The position numbers were made by a program, and so were the translations under genes. This document shows positions 16,595-25,700 of a DNA stretch of 45,255 bases, in pieces (the first letter of the stretch is position 1; each line of letters opens with the position of its first letter). The notes beneath the pieces were generated by a model. That model made no database searches. It saw only the letters and a list, made by a program, of their open reading frames with translations, and was not told where the DNA came from. The stretch spans positions 1 to 45,255 of the forward strand of contig JAFPUX010000366.1 of NCBI GenBank assembly GCA_017413145.1, in the 5' to 3' direction. This DNA comes from Kiritimatiellia bacterium (GTDB taxonomy: Bacteria; Verrucomicrobiota; Kiritimatiellia; RFP12; UBA3636).

Positions 16595-16849
16595 ATGCGC
16601 ACCACACTCACACTTGATGACGACGTATTCCTCCTCCTGGGCCGCCGCCAGAGCGAAAGCGGAGAAACGTTCAAGGATCTTGTCAACGGGCTGCTTCGGT
16701 CCGTGCTGACGCGCAAGGACGCCGGCGTCCGGGCGAAGCCCGCGCCGCGCGTGGAGACCCGGGTGTTCCACGGAGGCACGCTACTGCTGGGAGACGTGGC
16801 GAGCACCTCCGAGCTCCTCGCCCTCGCCGAAGGGGAGGACTACCGATGA
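16595..16849 (+). CDS. vapB: Ribbon-helix-helix antitoxin (VapB-like)
   Basis: 84 residues from the ATG at 16595. The start fits the usual MRTTLTLDD beginning of RHH antitoxins, with the DNA-contacting strand TTLTL followed by two helices (DVFLLLGRRQ, TFKDLVNGLLRSVL). Upstream in-frame TTG (16577) and ATG (16583) lie inside the predicted promoter and are less likely. The C-terminal half, from about residue 45, is polar and would wrap the toxin. It overlaps the toxin start by ATGA (16846), the usual antitoxin-first order, and probably autorepresses its own promoter. Confidence 0.8.
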   Translation: MRTTLTLDDDVFLLLGRRQSESGETFKDLVNGLLRSVLTRKDAGVRAKPAPRVETRVFHGGTLLLGDVASTSELLALAEGEDYR

Positions 16850-17277
16850 GGCTGCTCGACGCCAACATCCTGATGTACGCGTCGTTCGACGTCTATCCGC
16901 AGCACGCCCGGACGAAGGCGTGGCTGGACGAGCGCCTCAACGATCCGGACGTCCCCCTCGGAATCCCGTGGGAAAGCGCGCTGGCGTTCGTCCGGCTTGC
17001 GTCCAACCCCCGCGTCCGCACCCCGGCGCTCCGCGTGTCCGAGGCCTGGCGGCAGGTTCGGAACTGGCTCTCGGCGCAGCCGGTCTGGATCCCGCTGCCC
17101 ACGCCCCGGCACCGGAACGTCCTGGACGAGCTGCTCGCCCGTCCCGGGATGAACTCGAAGCTCGTCGCGGACGCCCATCTGGCCGCCCTGGCGATCGAAC
17201 ATGGCCTCGTCCTCTGCTCCGCCGACACGGACTTCGCCCAGTTCCCGAACCTTCGTCTGGAGAACCCGGCGATCTAG
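16846..17277 (+). CDS. vapC: PIN-domain ribonuclease toxin (VapC-like)
   Basis: 143 residues, full length for the family. The acidic metal site of PIN nucleases is present: Asp5 in MRLLDANILMY, a Glu in WESALAFVRL (about residue 43), an Asp in VADAHLAALA (about 106), and Asp in SADTDF (about 126). VapC toxins cut specific RNAs, often tRNA, when free of antitoxin. It is coupled to the RHH gene by ATGA. The pair shares no theme with the glycan genes and is bounded by two copies of a 47-bp repeat, which suggests it arrived as a unit. Confidence 0.85.
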   Translation: MRLLDANILMYASFDVYPQHARTKAWLDERLNDPDVPLGIPWESALAFVRLASNPRVRTPALRVSEAWRQVRNWLSAQPVWIPLPTPRHRNVLDELLARPGMNSKLVADAHLAALAIEHGLVLCSADTDFAQFPNLRLENPAI

Positions 17278-17313
17278 AAAGGATCGGCCCCGCGGAGCGT
17301 GGGCCGTACGGCC

Positions 17314-17361
17314 GCCGCAACGCCGGTCGCGGCGGCGGGCGCAGCCCGCGCCGCGCGTCCG
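17314..17361 (+). repeat. Direct repeat flanking vapBC, right copy (~48 bp)
   Basis: Same element as 16493-16539. This copy forms a stronger hairpin (CGCGGC, GCGGGC / GCCCGC, GCCGCG around a GCA loop). Substitutions relative to the left copy tend to keep pairing. Confidence 0.65.
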
Positions 17362-17400
17362 GCGTTGCAAAGCCACGAACCGGCGTTGCAAAGCCGCGAA
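17359..17400 (+). repeat. Two tandem 21-bp repeats abutting the -35 box
   Basis: CCGGCGTTGCAAAGCC(A/G)CGAA occurs at 17359-17379 and 17380-17400 with one mismatch, ending three bases before the TTGACC at 17403. The position, two helical turns per unit, would suit an activator or repressor binding pair. Confidence 0.75.
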
Positions 17401-17402
17401 AC

Positions 17403-17431
17403 TTGACCGCGCGCGCGCGCTATGGTAGCCT
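17403..17431 (+). promoter_or_regulatory. Promoter, leader family member 2
   Basis: TTGACC at 17403-17408, a 17-base spacer consisting largely of alternating CG, and TAGCCT at 17426-17431 preceded by TGG. The -35 to ATG distance is 110 bases. Confidence 0.65.
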
Positions 17432-17440
17432 TTATTCCCG

Positions 17441-17471
17441 AAGGGGCGCCCCGGACGGGGCGCACCCCTTT
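17441..17471 (+). terminator. Strong GC hairpin with short T run in the leader
   Basis: AAGGGG-CGCCCC (17441-17452) pairs with GGGGCG-CA-CCCCTT (17457-17470) around GGAC, twelve base pairs with a two-base bulge, then one more T. The T run is short, so termination may be weak. It begins about ten bases after the -10, that is near the predicted transcript start. Confidence 0.6.
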
Positions 17472-17482
17472 ACAAGGCCCGA

Positions 17483-17496
17483 CAATCACCCGATTG
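17483..17496 (+). promoter_or_regulatory. CAATC-N4-GATTG leader element, copy 2
   Basis: CAATC, ACCC, GATTG, followed by ATGGAGACTCCC and the start codon at 17513. GGAG at 17503-17506 serves as ribosome site. Confidence 0.6.
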
Positions 17497-17512
17497 ACGC
17501 ATGGAGACTCCC

Positions 17513-20500
17513 ATGAAACTGCGATTCCTCCCCGCCACCGCGCTCCTTGTTGCCGTCACCCTCCTCGCGCCAGCTTTCGGCGCGTCGCTCGACACGGCGG
17601 CGTTCTCCTGGCGCATTCCGGTCACGGTGTCCGGCTACACGGGCGAATCCACGCTCACGGACTTCCCGGTTCTCGTCACGCTGGCGGCGGACGCCCCGTC
17701 CGGGTTCGACTACGCCAAGTGCGCGGCGGACGGCTCCGATCTGCGCTTCGCGGACGCGGACGGAAATCTGCTCTCGCACGAGATCGAGACGTGGGATGCG
17801 AACGGCACGTCCTTCGTCTGGGTCAAGCTCCCGGCCCTCGCCGGCACGGCGACGTCCTTCTCCGCCTACTTCGGCACGAACGGCGTCTCCGCCCTGCCCG
17901 AGGTCCTCTCGACCAACGTCTGGTCGCGCTACGCGGCCGTCTTCCACGGCGGCGCGACGATCGCCGACGCGACCGGGCACGCGACGGCGATTACCGCGAA
18001 CGGCGCGACGACCGCCACGAGCGGCGGAAAGGCCGGCGGCGTGATGTCGAAAGGAAGCGCCAAGGGTGTCACGTTCTCGAATCCCGTCACGTCGGGCGCG
18101 CTCTCTACCATCGACAGCTTCTCGTTCTCCGGCTGGTTCAAGACGACCGGCGTGCGAGGTTCCGTTCTTCTCGTCAACAAGAATCGCAACGAATGGAACA
18201 ACAACGGATTCGTTGCCATCGTCGAAGGGGGGACATACTTCTCTGTTGGTGTCGGCGTGAACGGTTCGGGTGCGCATCAGGGGGCGTCGGGCAAGGGCGC
18301 GCTCGTCACCGGCACCTGGGGTCATCTATCTTTTTCTTATGACAAATCGGCGACGACGCTCAAGTCCTATTTCAACGGAGACGGCATCTACTCCACGACC
18401 TCGGCGCGCAATATCCTCGACCCGGGGAAGGCGACCTGGGGATTCGGCGGACACCAAGACAGCACCGACTATTGCTTCCAGGGCGACATGGACGAAGTGC
18501 GCGTCTTCAACGGCACGGCGTCCGCCGACTGGATCAAGGCCGAATACGACTCGGTGAACGACCCGGCCGCGTTCGCCAAGGCGGGAACGGCCGTCGAAAT
18601 CAATCTTGACGCCCCCCGCTTCGGTTCCGTCTCCGCCGCGGTCAACCGTTCGGACGCGACGTTCTCCGTCGCGCTCTCGAACGTCTCCGCGGAGACCGCC
18701 GTCTCCGTCTTCTACGGTCTCGAGGGCTCGACCTTCGCGGAGCTTCCGCTCGGAACGCTCTCCGCGGACGGGACGCTGACCGCCACGGCGGCCGGTCTGG
18801 GCGCCGGCTCGTATGTCTGGTACGCTCGCGCCACGTCCACCGTGGCCGGCGTCACCTACACTCCCTCGACCGCCCGCGGCGCATTCGCCGTCACGTACGC
18901 CAAGGACCCGACCGCCTCCTACAAGCACTTCACGGCGACCGTCTCCTACGCGGGGACGCCCGCCGCCGACATTCCGGTCCTGCTCCGGATTTCCGAGGAC
19001 TCGCCCGACGGCTTCCACTACGCCGACGTCACGGAGACGGGCTTCGAGTTCGTCGACGCCGACGGCAACATCCTGCCGTGGGAGATCGACACGTGGGACA
19101 CGACCGGCACGTCGCTCGTCTGGGTGAAGGTGCCGTCCTACGCGGGGGGCGCCACCGTCACCGCGCGCTACGGCGGCGCCTTCGCCAACGCCCGCCCCGC
19201 CGCATCGGGGGTCTGGAGCGGCTACGTCGGCGTCTGGCACCTCAATGAAACCAATTCCGCAAGCGCCTACGGCTCCTACCCGAACTCGACCGCGGTTCCC
19301 GGCATCGACGGCGAGAAGGCGCAGGCGTCCGTCGCGGACGAGGAGGGCGCGATCGGCAAGTCGGTCATGATCTCCCAGGCGACCTCGAAACAAGGAACCG
19401 GCTACCAGCTCGGCGGCGTGTTCGTCCCCGATTCCGGCGCGAACGCCCCGCTCGACCTCGGCGATTCGTTCGTCATTTCCGGCTGGTTCAAGCACAAGGA
19501 CTTCGACTACTACTGGGACAAGCTCTTCGCCAAGCGGAAGAAGGCCAGCAACCAGGAAACGCCGAACGGCGCGTTCGCGATCGAGATCGGCAACAGCGGC
19601 GGCTCGCACATCGTCACGGCCTGCGGCGCCGCCAGCACGGCGACCAAGCAGACGTTCCCCAAGTCGCTCAAGAACGCCTGGAACCGCCTGACGTTCGTCT
19701 ACGAGGGAACCTCCTGCCGCATCTACCAGAACGGCGCGTTCGTCGGCACCTCCACGATCGCCGCCGCGACGGACAACGACGCGTATCTGTGCTTCGGCAA
19801 CACGACGAGCGGCTACGGCGCCGGCACGGGCGACGCCGCCTGGGCGGGCTGGATCGACGAGGTGCGCCTCGCGGACGGCGTCCCGACCGCCGACTGGCTC
19901 GCCGCCGAACAGGCCGCGATGACGAACCTGCTCTCGTATGGCGCCGTCGCGTCCGTCGACCTGGGCGACCCGCGCATCGCCGCCCCCGTCGTCGAGCGCC
20001 TGGCGGACGGCACGTTCCGCGTCACCGCCGAAATCTCGCAGAACGAACCCGTGGCGGGGTCCGTGAAGTGCGTGGCCGGCGGCGTGGAATTCGCGATGAC
20101 GACCGAGGACGCGGCGCTCCCCGCGACCTACTCGGCCGTCCTCTCCGGACTCCCCGCCGGCACCTATACCGCGACCGTGCAGGCGGAGGCGGCGGGCGGC
20201 AGCGTCGTTTCCCGCACGGGCGCCGCCGTCTTCCACGCCGGCGCGCTCGTCGTTTCCAACGTGGCCGATGCCGATGAAGCCGCCCTCGCGCCCGGCACAT
20301 TCCGCATCTCGCGCGCGGACGCCGATCCGACGGACCTGCCCGCGCTCGCGTTCGACGTCGCGTTCTCCGGCCCCGGGCTTGACGCCGTCGTCGCGCCCGG
20401 CGTCACGACCCTCACGATCCCCGCCGGCGAGGCGTCCGTCGAAATCTCCGTCACGCCCGTCTACACGACCGCCGTCGACGAGGACACGACTCTCACGCTC

Positions 20501-21649
20501 GCCGTCTCGGGCGCGTTCATCGGAACGCCCTCGTCCGGTTCGATCACAATCGTCAATTCTCCCTACGACCCGGCCGTCCGCTATGTCGCGACGAGCGGCG
20601 ACGATGCGAACCACGGCTGCACGCTGGAGCTGCCGAAGAAGACCATCGCCGCCGCCATCTCGTCCCTCGACGCCATCGTGCAGACGCTTCCCTGCACCGT
20701 CCACGTCGCGCCGGGGCTGTATCCGATCTCCTCCAAGATCGTTCTCACGAACGCGATTCACGTCGTCGGCGACGACCCCGATCCATCGCATACGTTTGTC
20801 TCGAACACCGTCGAGGCCAGCTATTACACCCAGGACCAGCGAATCTTCCAGCTCAACCACGCCGAGGCGCTCGTCGCGAATCTGACGATGCAGAAGGGGC
20901 AGGAATACGGAGACGGCGGCAACCTCTACATCGGTTCCGCCGGCGGTACGGTCTCCAACTGCGTCATCGAGGCCGGCTACACGCGCGACAACGGCAAGGC
21001 CGGCGGCGCCTGGCTTGAAGCGGGCGTCGTGACGCACACCATCTTCCGCAGAAACAACTCGAACTCCTCTTCCGTCAACTGGCAGGGGAACCGACCCGGG
21101 CTTCTCCAGCTCAATGGCCAGGCTCGTGCGGAGAACTGCCTCTTCACCGAGAACAACCAGTATCGCGCCGTCACGCTGATCAACCTCGGCGGCTCGTCCG
21201 TCATGCGTAACTGTACGATCGTCGACACAAGCCTCTCGGCAACGAACGACTACTGCAAGTCGTGGTCCGCGCTCAACATCGGCTCCGGCGCGACGGTCCA
21301 GAACGTCGTGATCGCGGGCGTGACAAACACCATGGACGGCGCGGCGTGCCCGCCGACGGGATCGGTCGCGCAGTTCCAGAACGGCGCCTTCGACGGCGAC
21401 GTGTCGGCGCTGCCTGCCGGGACGGTCTCCGGCACGGCGGCGGCGTTCTTCCCGCACCATGCCGAAAACGTCCCCTACGAGGTCAAGTACCGCCCGAAGT
21501 CCGGCGGGCTCCTCGCCGACAAGGGCGCGAACTACGAACCGATGGCGCTCTACGACCTCTCGGGCGAACGGAAGCGCAAGATCGGCGCGCACGTCGACAT
21601 CGGCTGCTTCGAGGCGAACGCCGCCGGCACGGTCATCATCGTAAAATAG
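17513..21649 (+). CDS. Giant secreted DUF2341 / LamG / beta-helix protein
   Basis: 1378 residues. I chose the ATG at 17513 over that at 17501 because the latter overlaps the ribosome site, and 17513 lines up with the other leaders (signal peptide MKLRFLPATALLVAVTLLAP). Domains: DUF2341 (about 24-120), LamG (about 138-363), FN3-like (366-463), second DUF2341 (464-563), second LamG (566-804), Ig-like (823-913), Calx-beta-like (913-1016), right-handed beta-helix (1021-1378, VRYVATSGDDANHGCTLELP at its start). It ends DIGCFEANAAGTVIIVK. DUF2341 and LamG modules commonly bind carbohydrate; the helix may bind or cleave polysaccharide, but I see no identifiable catalytic set. Very similar in plan to the genes at 2 and 26775. 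Confidence 0.87.
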   Translation: MKLRFLPATALLVAVTLLAPAFGASLDTAAFSWRIPVTVSGYTGESTLTDFPVLVTLAADAPSGFDYAKCAADGSDLRFADADGNLLSHEIETWDANGTSFVWVKLPALAGTATSFSAYFGTNGVSALPEVLSTNVWSRYAAVFHGGATIADATGHATAITANGATTATSGGKAGGVMSKGSAKGVTFSNPVTSGALSTIDSFSFSGWFKTTGVRGSVLLVNKNRNEWNNNGFVAIVEGGTYFSVGVGVNGSGAHQGASGKGALVTGTWGHLSFSYDKSATTLKSYFNGDGIYSTTSARNILDPGKATWGFGGHQDSTDYCFQGDMDEVRVFNGTASADWIKAEYDSVNDPAAFAKAGTAVEINLDAPRFGSVSAAVNRSDATFSVALSNVSAETAVSVFYGLEGSTFAELPLGTLSADGTLTATAAGLGAGSYVWYARATSTVAGVTYTPSTARGAFAVTYAKDPTASYKHFTATVSYAGTPAADIPVLLRISEDSPDGFHYADVTETGFEFVDADGNILPWEIDTWDTTGTSLVWVKVPSYAGGATVTARYGGAFANARPAASGVWSGYVGVWHLNETNSASAYGSYPNSTAVPGIDGEKAQASVADEEGAIGKSVMISQATSKQGTGYQLGGVFVPDSGANAPLDLGDSFVISGWFKHKDFDYYWDKLFAKRKKASNQETPNGAFAIEIGNSGGSHIVTACGAASTATKQTFPKSLKNAWNRLTFVYEGTSCRIYQNGAFVGTSTIAAATDNDAYLCFGNTTSGYGAGTGDAAWAGWIDEVRLADGVPTADWLAAEQAAMTNLLSYGAVASVDLGDPRIAAPVVERLADGTFRVTAEISQNEPVAGSVKCVAGGVEFAMTTEDAALPATYSAVLSGLPAGTYTATVQAEAAGGSVVSRTGAAVFHAGALVVSNVADADEAALAPGTFRISRADADPTDLPALAFDVAFSGPGLDAVVAPGVTTLTIPAGEASVEISVTPVYTTAVDEDTTLTLAVSGAFIGTPSSGSITIVNSPYDPAVRYVATSGDDANHGCTLELPKKTIAAAISSLDAIVQTLPCTVHVAPGLYPISSKIVLTNAIHVVGDDPDPSHTFVSNTVEASYYTQDQRIFQLNHAEALVANLTMQKGQEYGDGGNLYIGSAGGTVSNCVIEAGYTRDNGKAGGAWLEAGVVTHTIFRRNNSNSSSVNWQGNRPGLLQLNGQARAENCLFTENNQYRAVTLINLGGSSVMRNCTIVDTSLSATNDYCKSWSALNIGSGATVQNVVIAGVTNTMDGAACPPTGSVAQFQNGAFDGDVSALPAGTVSGTAAAFFPHHAENVPYEVKYRPKSGGLLADKGANYEPMALYDLSGERKRKIGAHVDIGCFEANAAGTVIIVK

Positions 21650-21659
21650 CGGCCTCGCG

Positions 21660-22685
21660 CTAGCGCGTGGTGCCGCGGGCGGCGACGGCGGGGCGAGCGA
21701 GAATCGACGCGGGAGCGCCGCCGGCGATCGCCTCGTCGAGCAGGCGCACGCCCGCTGCGGCGCGCTCGGTCTCGTGGGTCGAAACCGAGGAGAGGGGAAT
21801 CGCGGCCAGGGTGCAGAACGGCGAATCGTCCACGCCGAGGACCTTCACCTGCTCCGGCACGCGAACGCCCGCCTCGAGCAGTGCGTTGAGCACCAGCGCC
21901 GCGCCGCGGTCGGACTCGCAGAAGACGGCGTCGATCGCGCGGCGCTTCGCGGCGGCGGCGATGCGCGCGAGGGCGTCCGCGTTCGGCACGTAGGTGCGGC
22001 TGATCGCGACGACGCGGTCGTCCGCCACGGGCGCGCCGGCCTTCTCGAAGACCGCCCGGAAGCCGGCGAGGCGCCGCTCGCCGACCTTCGCGGAGAAGCC
22101 CGGCGAGGAGAGCGCGAGCGGACGGCGGCAGCCGCGCGAGAGCAGGTGCTTCGCGGCGACCTCGCCGACGGCCTCCTGCGAGACGCCGGCGTTCGGGACG
22201 CCCTCCGCGGCGGGGTCGCCGAACACGGTCGCGGCCGGCAGGCCGCGTTCCGCCAGCTCGGCCAGCGCGGGCGCGAGGTCGAAGTACGGCATGCCGCCGA
22301 AGAGCACGCCGTCCACGCGGGCGCGGGAGGCGGCGGCGAGGCAGTCGCGGCGGAACTCCGCCTCGTCGTGGAAGAACTGGAGCCCCATGCGCTTGCCGGC
22401 GCGGGCGAGCTCGCGCGTGGCGCCGTCGAGGAAACGCTCCAGGAGCGCGCTGCCCTCCGTGCCGTGGCGCGAGAGGAACACCGCGATGCAGTCCTGCCGC
22501 CCCGAGTGGAGCGAGCGCGCGGCGGCGTTCGGGACGAAGCCGCGCGCCTGGGCGATCTTCCGGATGCGGGAGGCCAGCTCCGGCCGCACGGTGCTGGTGC
22601 CCATGCGGCCGCTGAGGACCTTCGAGACGAGGGAGCGGGAGACGCCGGCTTCGCTGGCGATATCCAGGATTCTTACGGATGACAT
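21660..22685 (-). CDS. LacI-family transcriptional regulator
   Basis: 341 residues. The N-terminal helix-turn-helix ILDIASEAGVSRSLVSKVLSG is typical of LacI, with hinge sequence near FVPNAAARSL. The rest is a periplasmic-binding-protein-like sugar sensor (about 62-335) with family phrases DGVLFGG, AAKHLLSRGCRRPLAL, VLGVDDSPFCTLAAIPLSSV. It lies 39 bases downstream of the 1267-residue glycosidase-like gene on the same strand and is probably co-transcribed with it. It likely controls that gene and perhaps its copy at 41322, whose leader is almost the same. The stop faces the gene ending at 21649 across ten bases; CGCGCTAGCGCG (21656-21667) spans this gap. Confidence 0.88.
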   Translation of the reverse strand: MSSVRILDIASEAGVSRSLVSKVLSGRMGTSTVRPELASRIRKIAQARGFVPNAAARSLHSGRQDCIAVFLSRHGTEGSALLERFLDGATRELARAGKRMGLQFFHDEAEFRRDCLAAASRARVDGVLFGGMPYFDLAPALAELAERGLPAATVFGDPAAEGVPNAGVSQEAVGEVAAKHLLSRGCRRPLALSSPGFSAKVGERRLAGFRAVFEKAGAPVADDRVVAISRTYVPNADALARIAAAAKRRAIDAVFCESDRGAALVLNALLEAGVRVPEQVKVLGVDDSPFCTLAAIPLSSVSTHETERAAAGVRLLDEAIAGGAPASILARPAVAARGTTR

Positions 22686-22688
22686 CGT

Positions 22689-22712
22689 GGTCGAGTGATC
22701 GAGTGGTCGAGT
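22689..22712 (-). repeat. Three tandem 8-bp repeats between glycosidase-like gene and lacI-type gene
   Basis: On the plus strand GGTCGAGT, GATCGAGT, GGTCGAGT. They lie directly upstream of the regulator's start codon on the minus strand, where no Shine-Dalgarno sequence is visible. Confidence 0.6.
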
Positions 22713-22724
22713 GGTCTACCAGAC

Positions 22725-25700
22725 TTATGGCAGCAGGACGAGAGAGCCGAAGGCGCCGGGCGACCAGGGGTCGAGGCCGCGGCCCCAGGCCGCCGCGCCG
22801 TGGCCGGCGCCGTTGTCGGCGTCCGTGAGGCGCAACGAGAACCCGAGGCGCGTGCCGGGCTGCGGGCGCACGCCGCCCGCGTCGCCCCACGGGATGCGCA
22901 GCTCGTAGCAGGTGTCCTTGCCGGCGCGCTTCACGGCGACCTCGTAGACGGAAGAGTCCTTTGCGAGCTGGCCGCTCGAGAGGCCGGCGCTGTGCGCGGC
23001 CGGGCGGAACACGGTGTGGTGGCCGGAGCCGCCGCCCGGGCTCGCGGAGGACACGTACCACTCGATCGCCGCGCCCTCGGTGCCGGGGAGGCGGTTCACC
23101 GGGTGCAGGCCGATTTGGAGCGCGTCGCCGGAGAGCGTCTTCTCGCCGGTCTGCGCGACGTGCACGTCGTCGCGCACCCGGACGGCGAGGTAGAGCGCGT
23201 CGGCGTCCCACGCGAGTTGCGCGATGCCGGAGAGGTTCTCGGGCGTCCACTTGTAGCCGCCCTCGGCGACCATCTGGTTGGCGCACAGGAGCGGGACCGG
23301 GTCGGCGAAGTCCCAGTCGGAGAGGTCGCCGTCGATCGTGCGCGGCTTCGCGGCCTTGTGCGCCTCGGCGGCCCAGTCGGAGCCGTCGTAGGCCGTCACG
23401 CGGAGGTTGTCGTAGAGCGCGGTGCCCTTCGCGCCCCTCGCGACGGGCTGGACCTGGGCGTCGGCGTTGTCCGGCACGCTGCCGGCGACCTTGATCATGA
23501 GCTGCCAGGCGCCGAAGCTGTCCTTCGGGGCGCAGAAGACGTCCGGGATGTAGAGGTCGTAGTGGCCGCCGCTCTTCTGGAAGAACGACATGTTGGAGCC
23601 GGCGTACATGTCGTCGGTCCGCATCCACGCGGTGTAGAGGAGGTCGCGGCCGGGCGTCGGATTGTGGATCCGCTGGAAGCACTGCACGTAGTCGGGGGAA
23701 TGGTCGAGCGAGAGAGCGTGGCCCTCCTCGCCGGGGCGCCCGCCGGGCAGGTCGACCACGCGGCCGCCGCCGATCCATCCGTTCTTCCCGTTCTCGAAGC
23801 CGCCATTGGCGAGGAGGTTGCCGAGCGTGGCGGGGTCGACGGTGTCCACCGCGACCGAACGCGCCGCCTTGTCGGCCTTCTCGGCCTTGGGCGCCTTCCA
23901 GGCGACCGCGACGACGGCCTCCGAGGGGCCGTCGGGAAGCGCCTCCGGCGGGATGTCCAGGACGTAGTGCGCGTTTTCGCCGGCAGCGAGCCTGAACAAC
24001 TTGCGGACGGCGGACTTTCCGGCGACGGAGATGTCGAGGCCGCCCGCGACGGGGACGCGGAGCGGGTTGCGGACGGAGACGCGCAGCTGCGGGTCGGCGC
24101 CCTTGACGAAGCCGACGCTCGGCTTGGACGTGAGCGGCCCCTGGCCGTCGACCGAGAGCGCGCAGCGCACGGCGAGGCGGCTCAGCGGCAGCCCCTCGTA
24201 GAACGCCGGCATCGCGCCGGCGGCGACCGGGATCGCGTTGCCGTCGCCGACGGACACCTCCGTCGCGTTTCCCTGGTGGTCGGTGCGCACGACCGTGGTG
24301 CCGGGCGTGGCGGGGATCTTGACGTCGACGGGCGGCGCGGCGGGGTTGCCGTTCACGGAGCCGACCACCGCGAGCGCGGTGCCGTCCTTGCGCTCGAAGA
24401 CGAGGACGCGCGCGCCGGGTTCGGCGTAGTAGCCGCCGACGGGGCGGGCGTCGCCGAGCTTGGCGGAGAGGACGGCGAGCGTCGCGGCGACGGGCCGCGG
24501 CGTGTGGTCGTCGAGGAGGTATTTCCAGTTGCCGGCGGGGTTCGCCTCGCCGCCGAAGTAGATGATGCCGTCCACGCCCGCGACGAGTTGCTCGGGCCAG
24601 GAGCGCATCACTTGCATCGACTGGATGGCGCTGCGCTCGAGCGCCTCGCGGCCCTCCATGCCCCAGACGGAGATGCCGCAGGCGTTCTCGTCGTCCCAGA
24701 CGGAGGAAACGCCGCCCGCGGCGGCGTCCGCGAGCGCCTCGGCCGCGCTCCCGTAGCTGCCGTAGTGGATCGGGAGGATGTCGATGGATTTTCCGACGCC
24801 GGCGCCGAGCAGGTCGAGGCGGAAGTTGCGCGGCCAGAGGCCGCCCGCGAGGATGGACTTGGCCTTGGGGTTCACCTTGCGCAGCTCCTCCGCGCCGATT
24901 TCGCAGAAGCGCTTGTAGTCGGACACGGGGTCGGAGCTCTTGCTGCCGGGGACGATCTCGTTGAGCCACTCGATGCCGTAGACGCGCTTGCCGAACTTCT
25001 GCGCGATCGCGCGAATGCTCTCGCGCCAGCCGTCCTCGTCGAAGGGATACGGCTCGAAGCCGGGCGAGTGGACGTGCTCGGGCAGCACCCACTCGGGCGC
25101 GCCGGTGAGCATGAGCCAGGGCTTGATGCCGTGCTTGAGCTGGCGGTCCATCGAGGCGGAGAGGCCGTCGAAGCGGTACTCGCCGCGCTTCGGGACGAGC
25201 CCGCCCCACCCGGTGAACATGCGGTTCACGGAGAAGCCGAGCTTCGCGGCCGCCTCGCACTCCATCTCCGTGTGCAGGTCGGTCGCGCCGAACGGCGCGC
25301 GCTTGCCGCCGAGCGCCTTGTCGACGTCGGGGATCACGCCGAAGAACGCGTCCACCTTCGCGTCGCCGCCGCGCCCCTCCGCGAGGAAGCAGCCGAGGCG
25401 CCTGCCGACGACGCCCGAGAGGTCGACCTTGGCGGTCTTGCCGGGCGTGGGGATGGTGGCGGTCGCGGTTCCGACCTCCTCGAGCCGCCCGTCCGTGTCG
25501 AGCGCGCAGACCTTGATCGCGACCGGAGCGCCGGCCTTCGCGTCGGCCGCCGCGACGAGGTCGAGCACGGGCTTCTCGCGGCCCGCGACGAAGAGGCCGC
25601 CCGCGGTCGGGGCGACGAGGTCGATGCCCACCAGCGGGCGCACGAGCCGCGGCGCGCTGCAGGTCGTCGTCCACGGGAAGTCCCGGTCGTCGCCGCCGCG

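Noticed and set aside
17501..17512. ATG at 17501 as start of the giant protein
   Set aside because: It contains the GGAG ribosome site, and the other three leaders align on the ATG at 17513.
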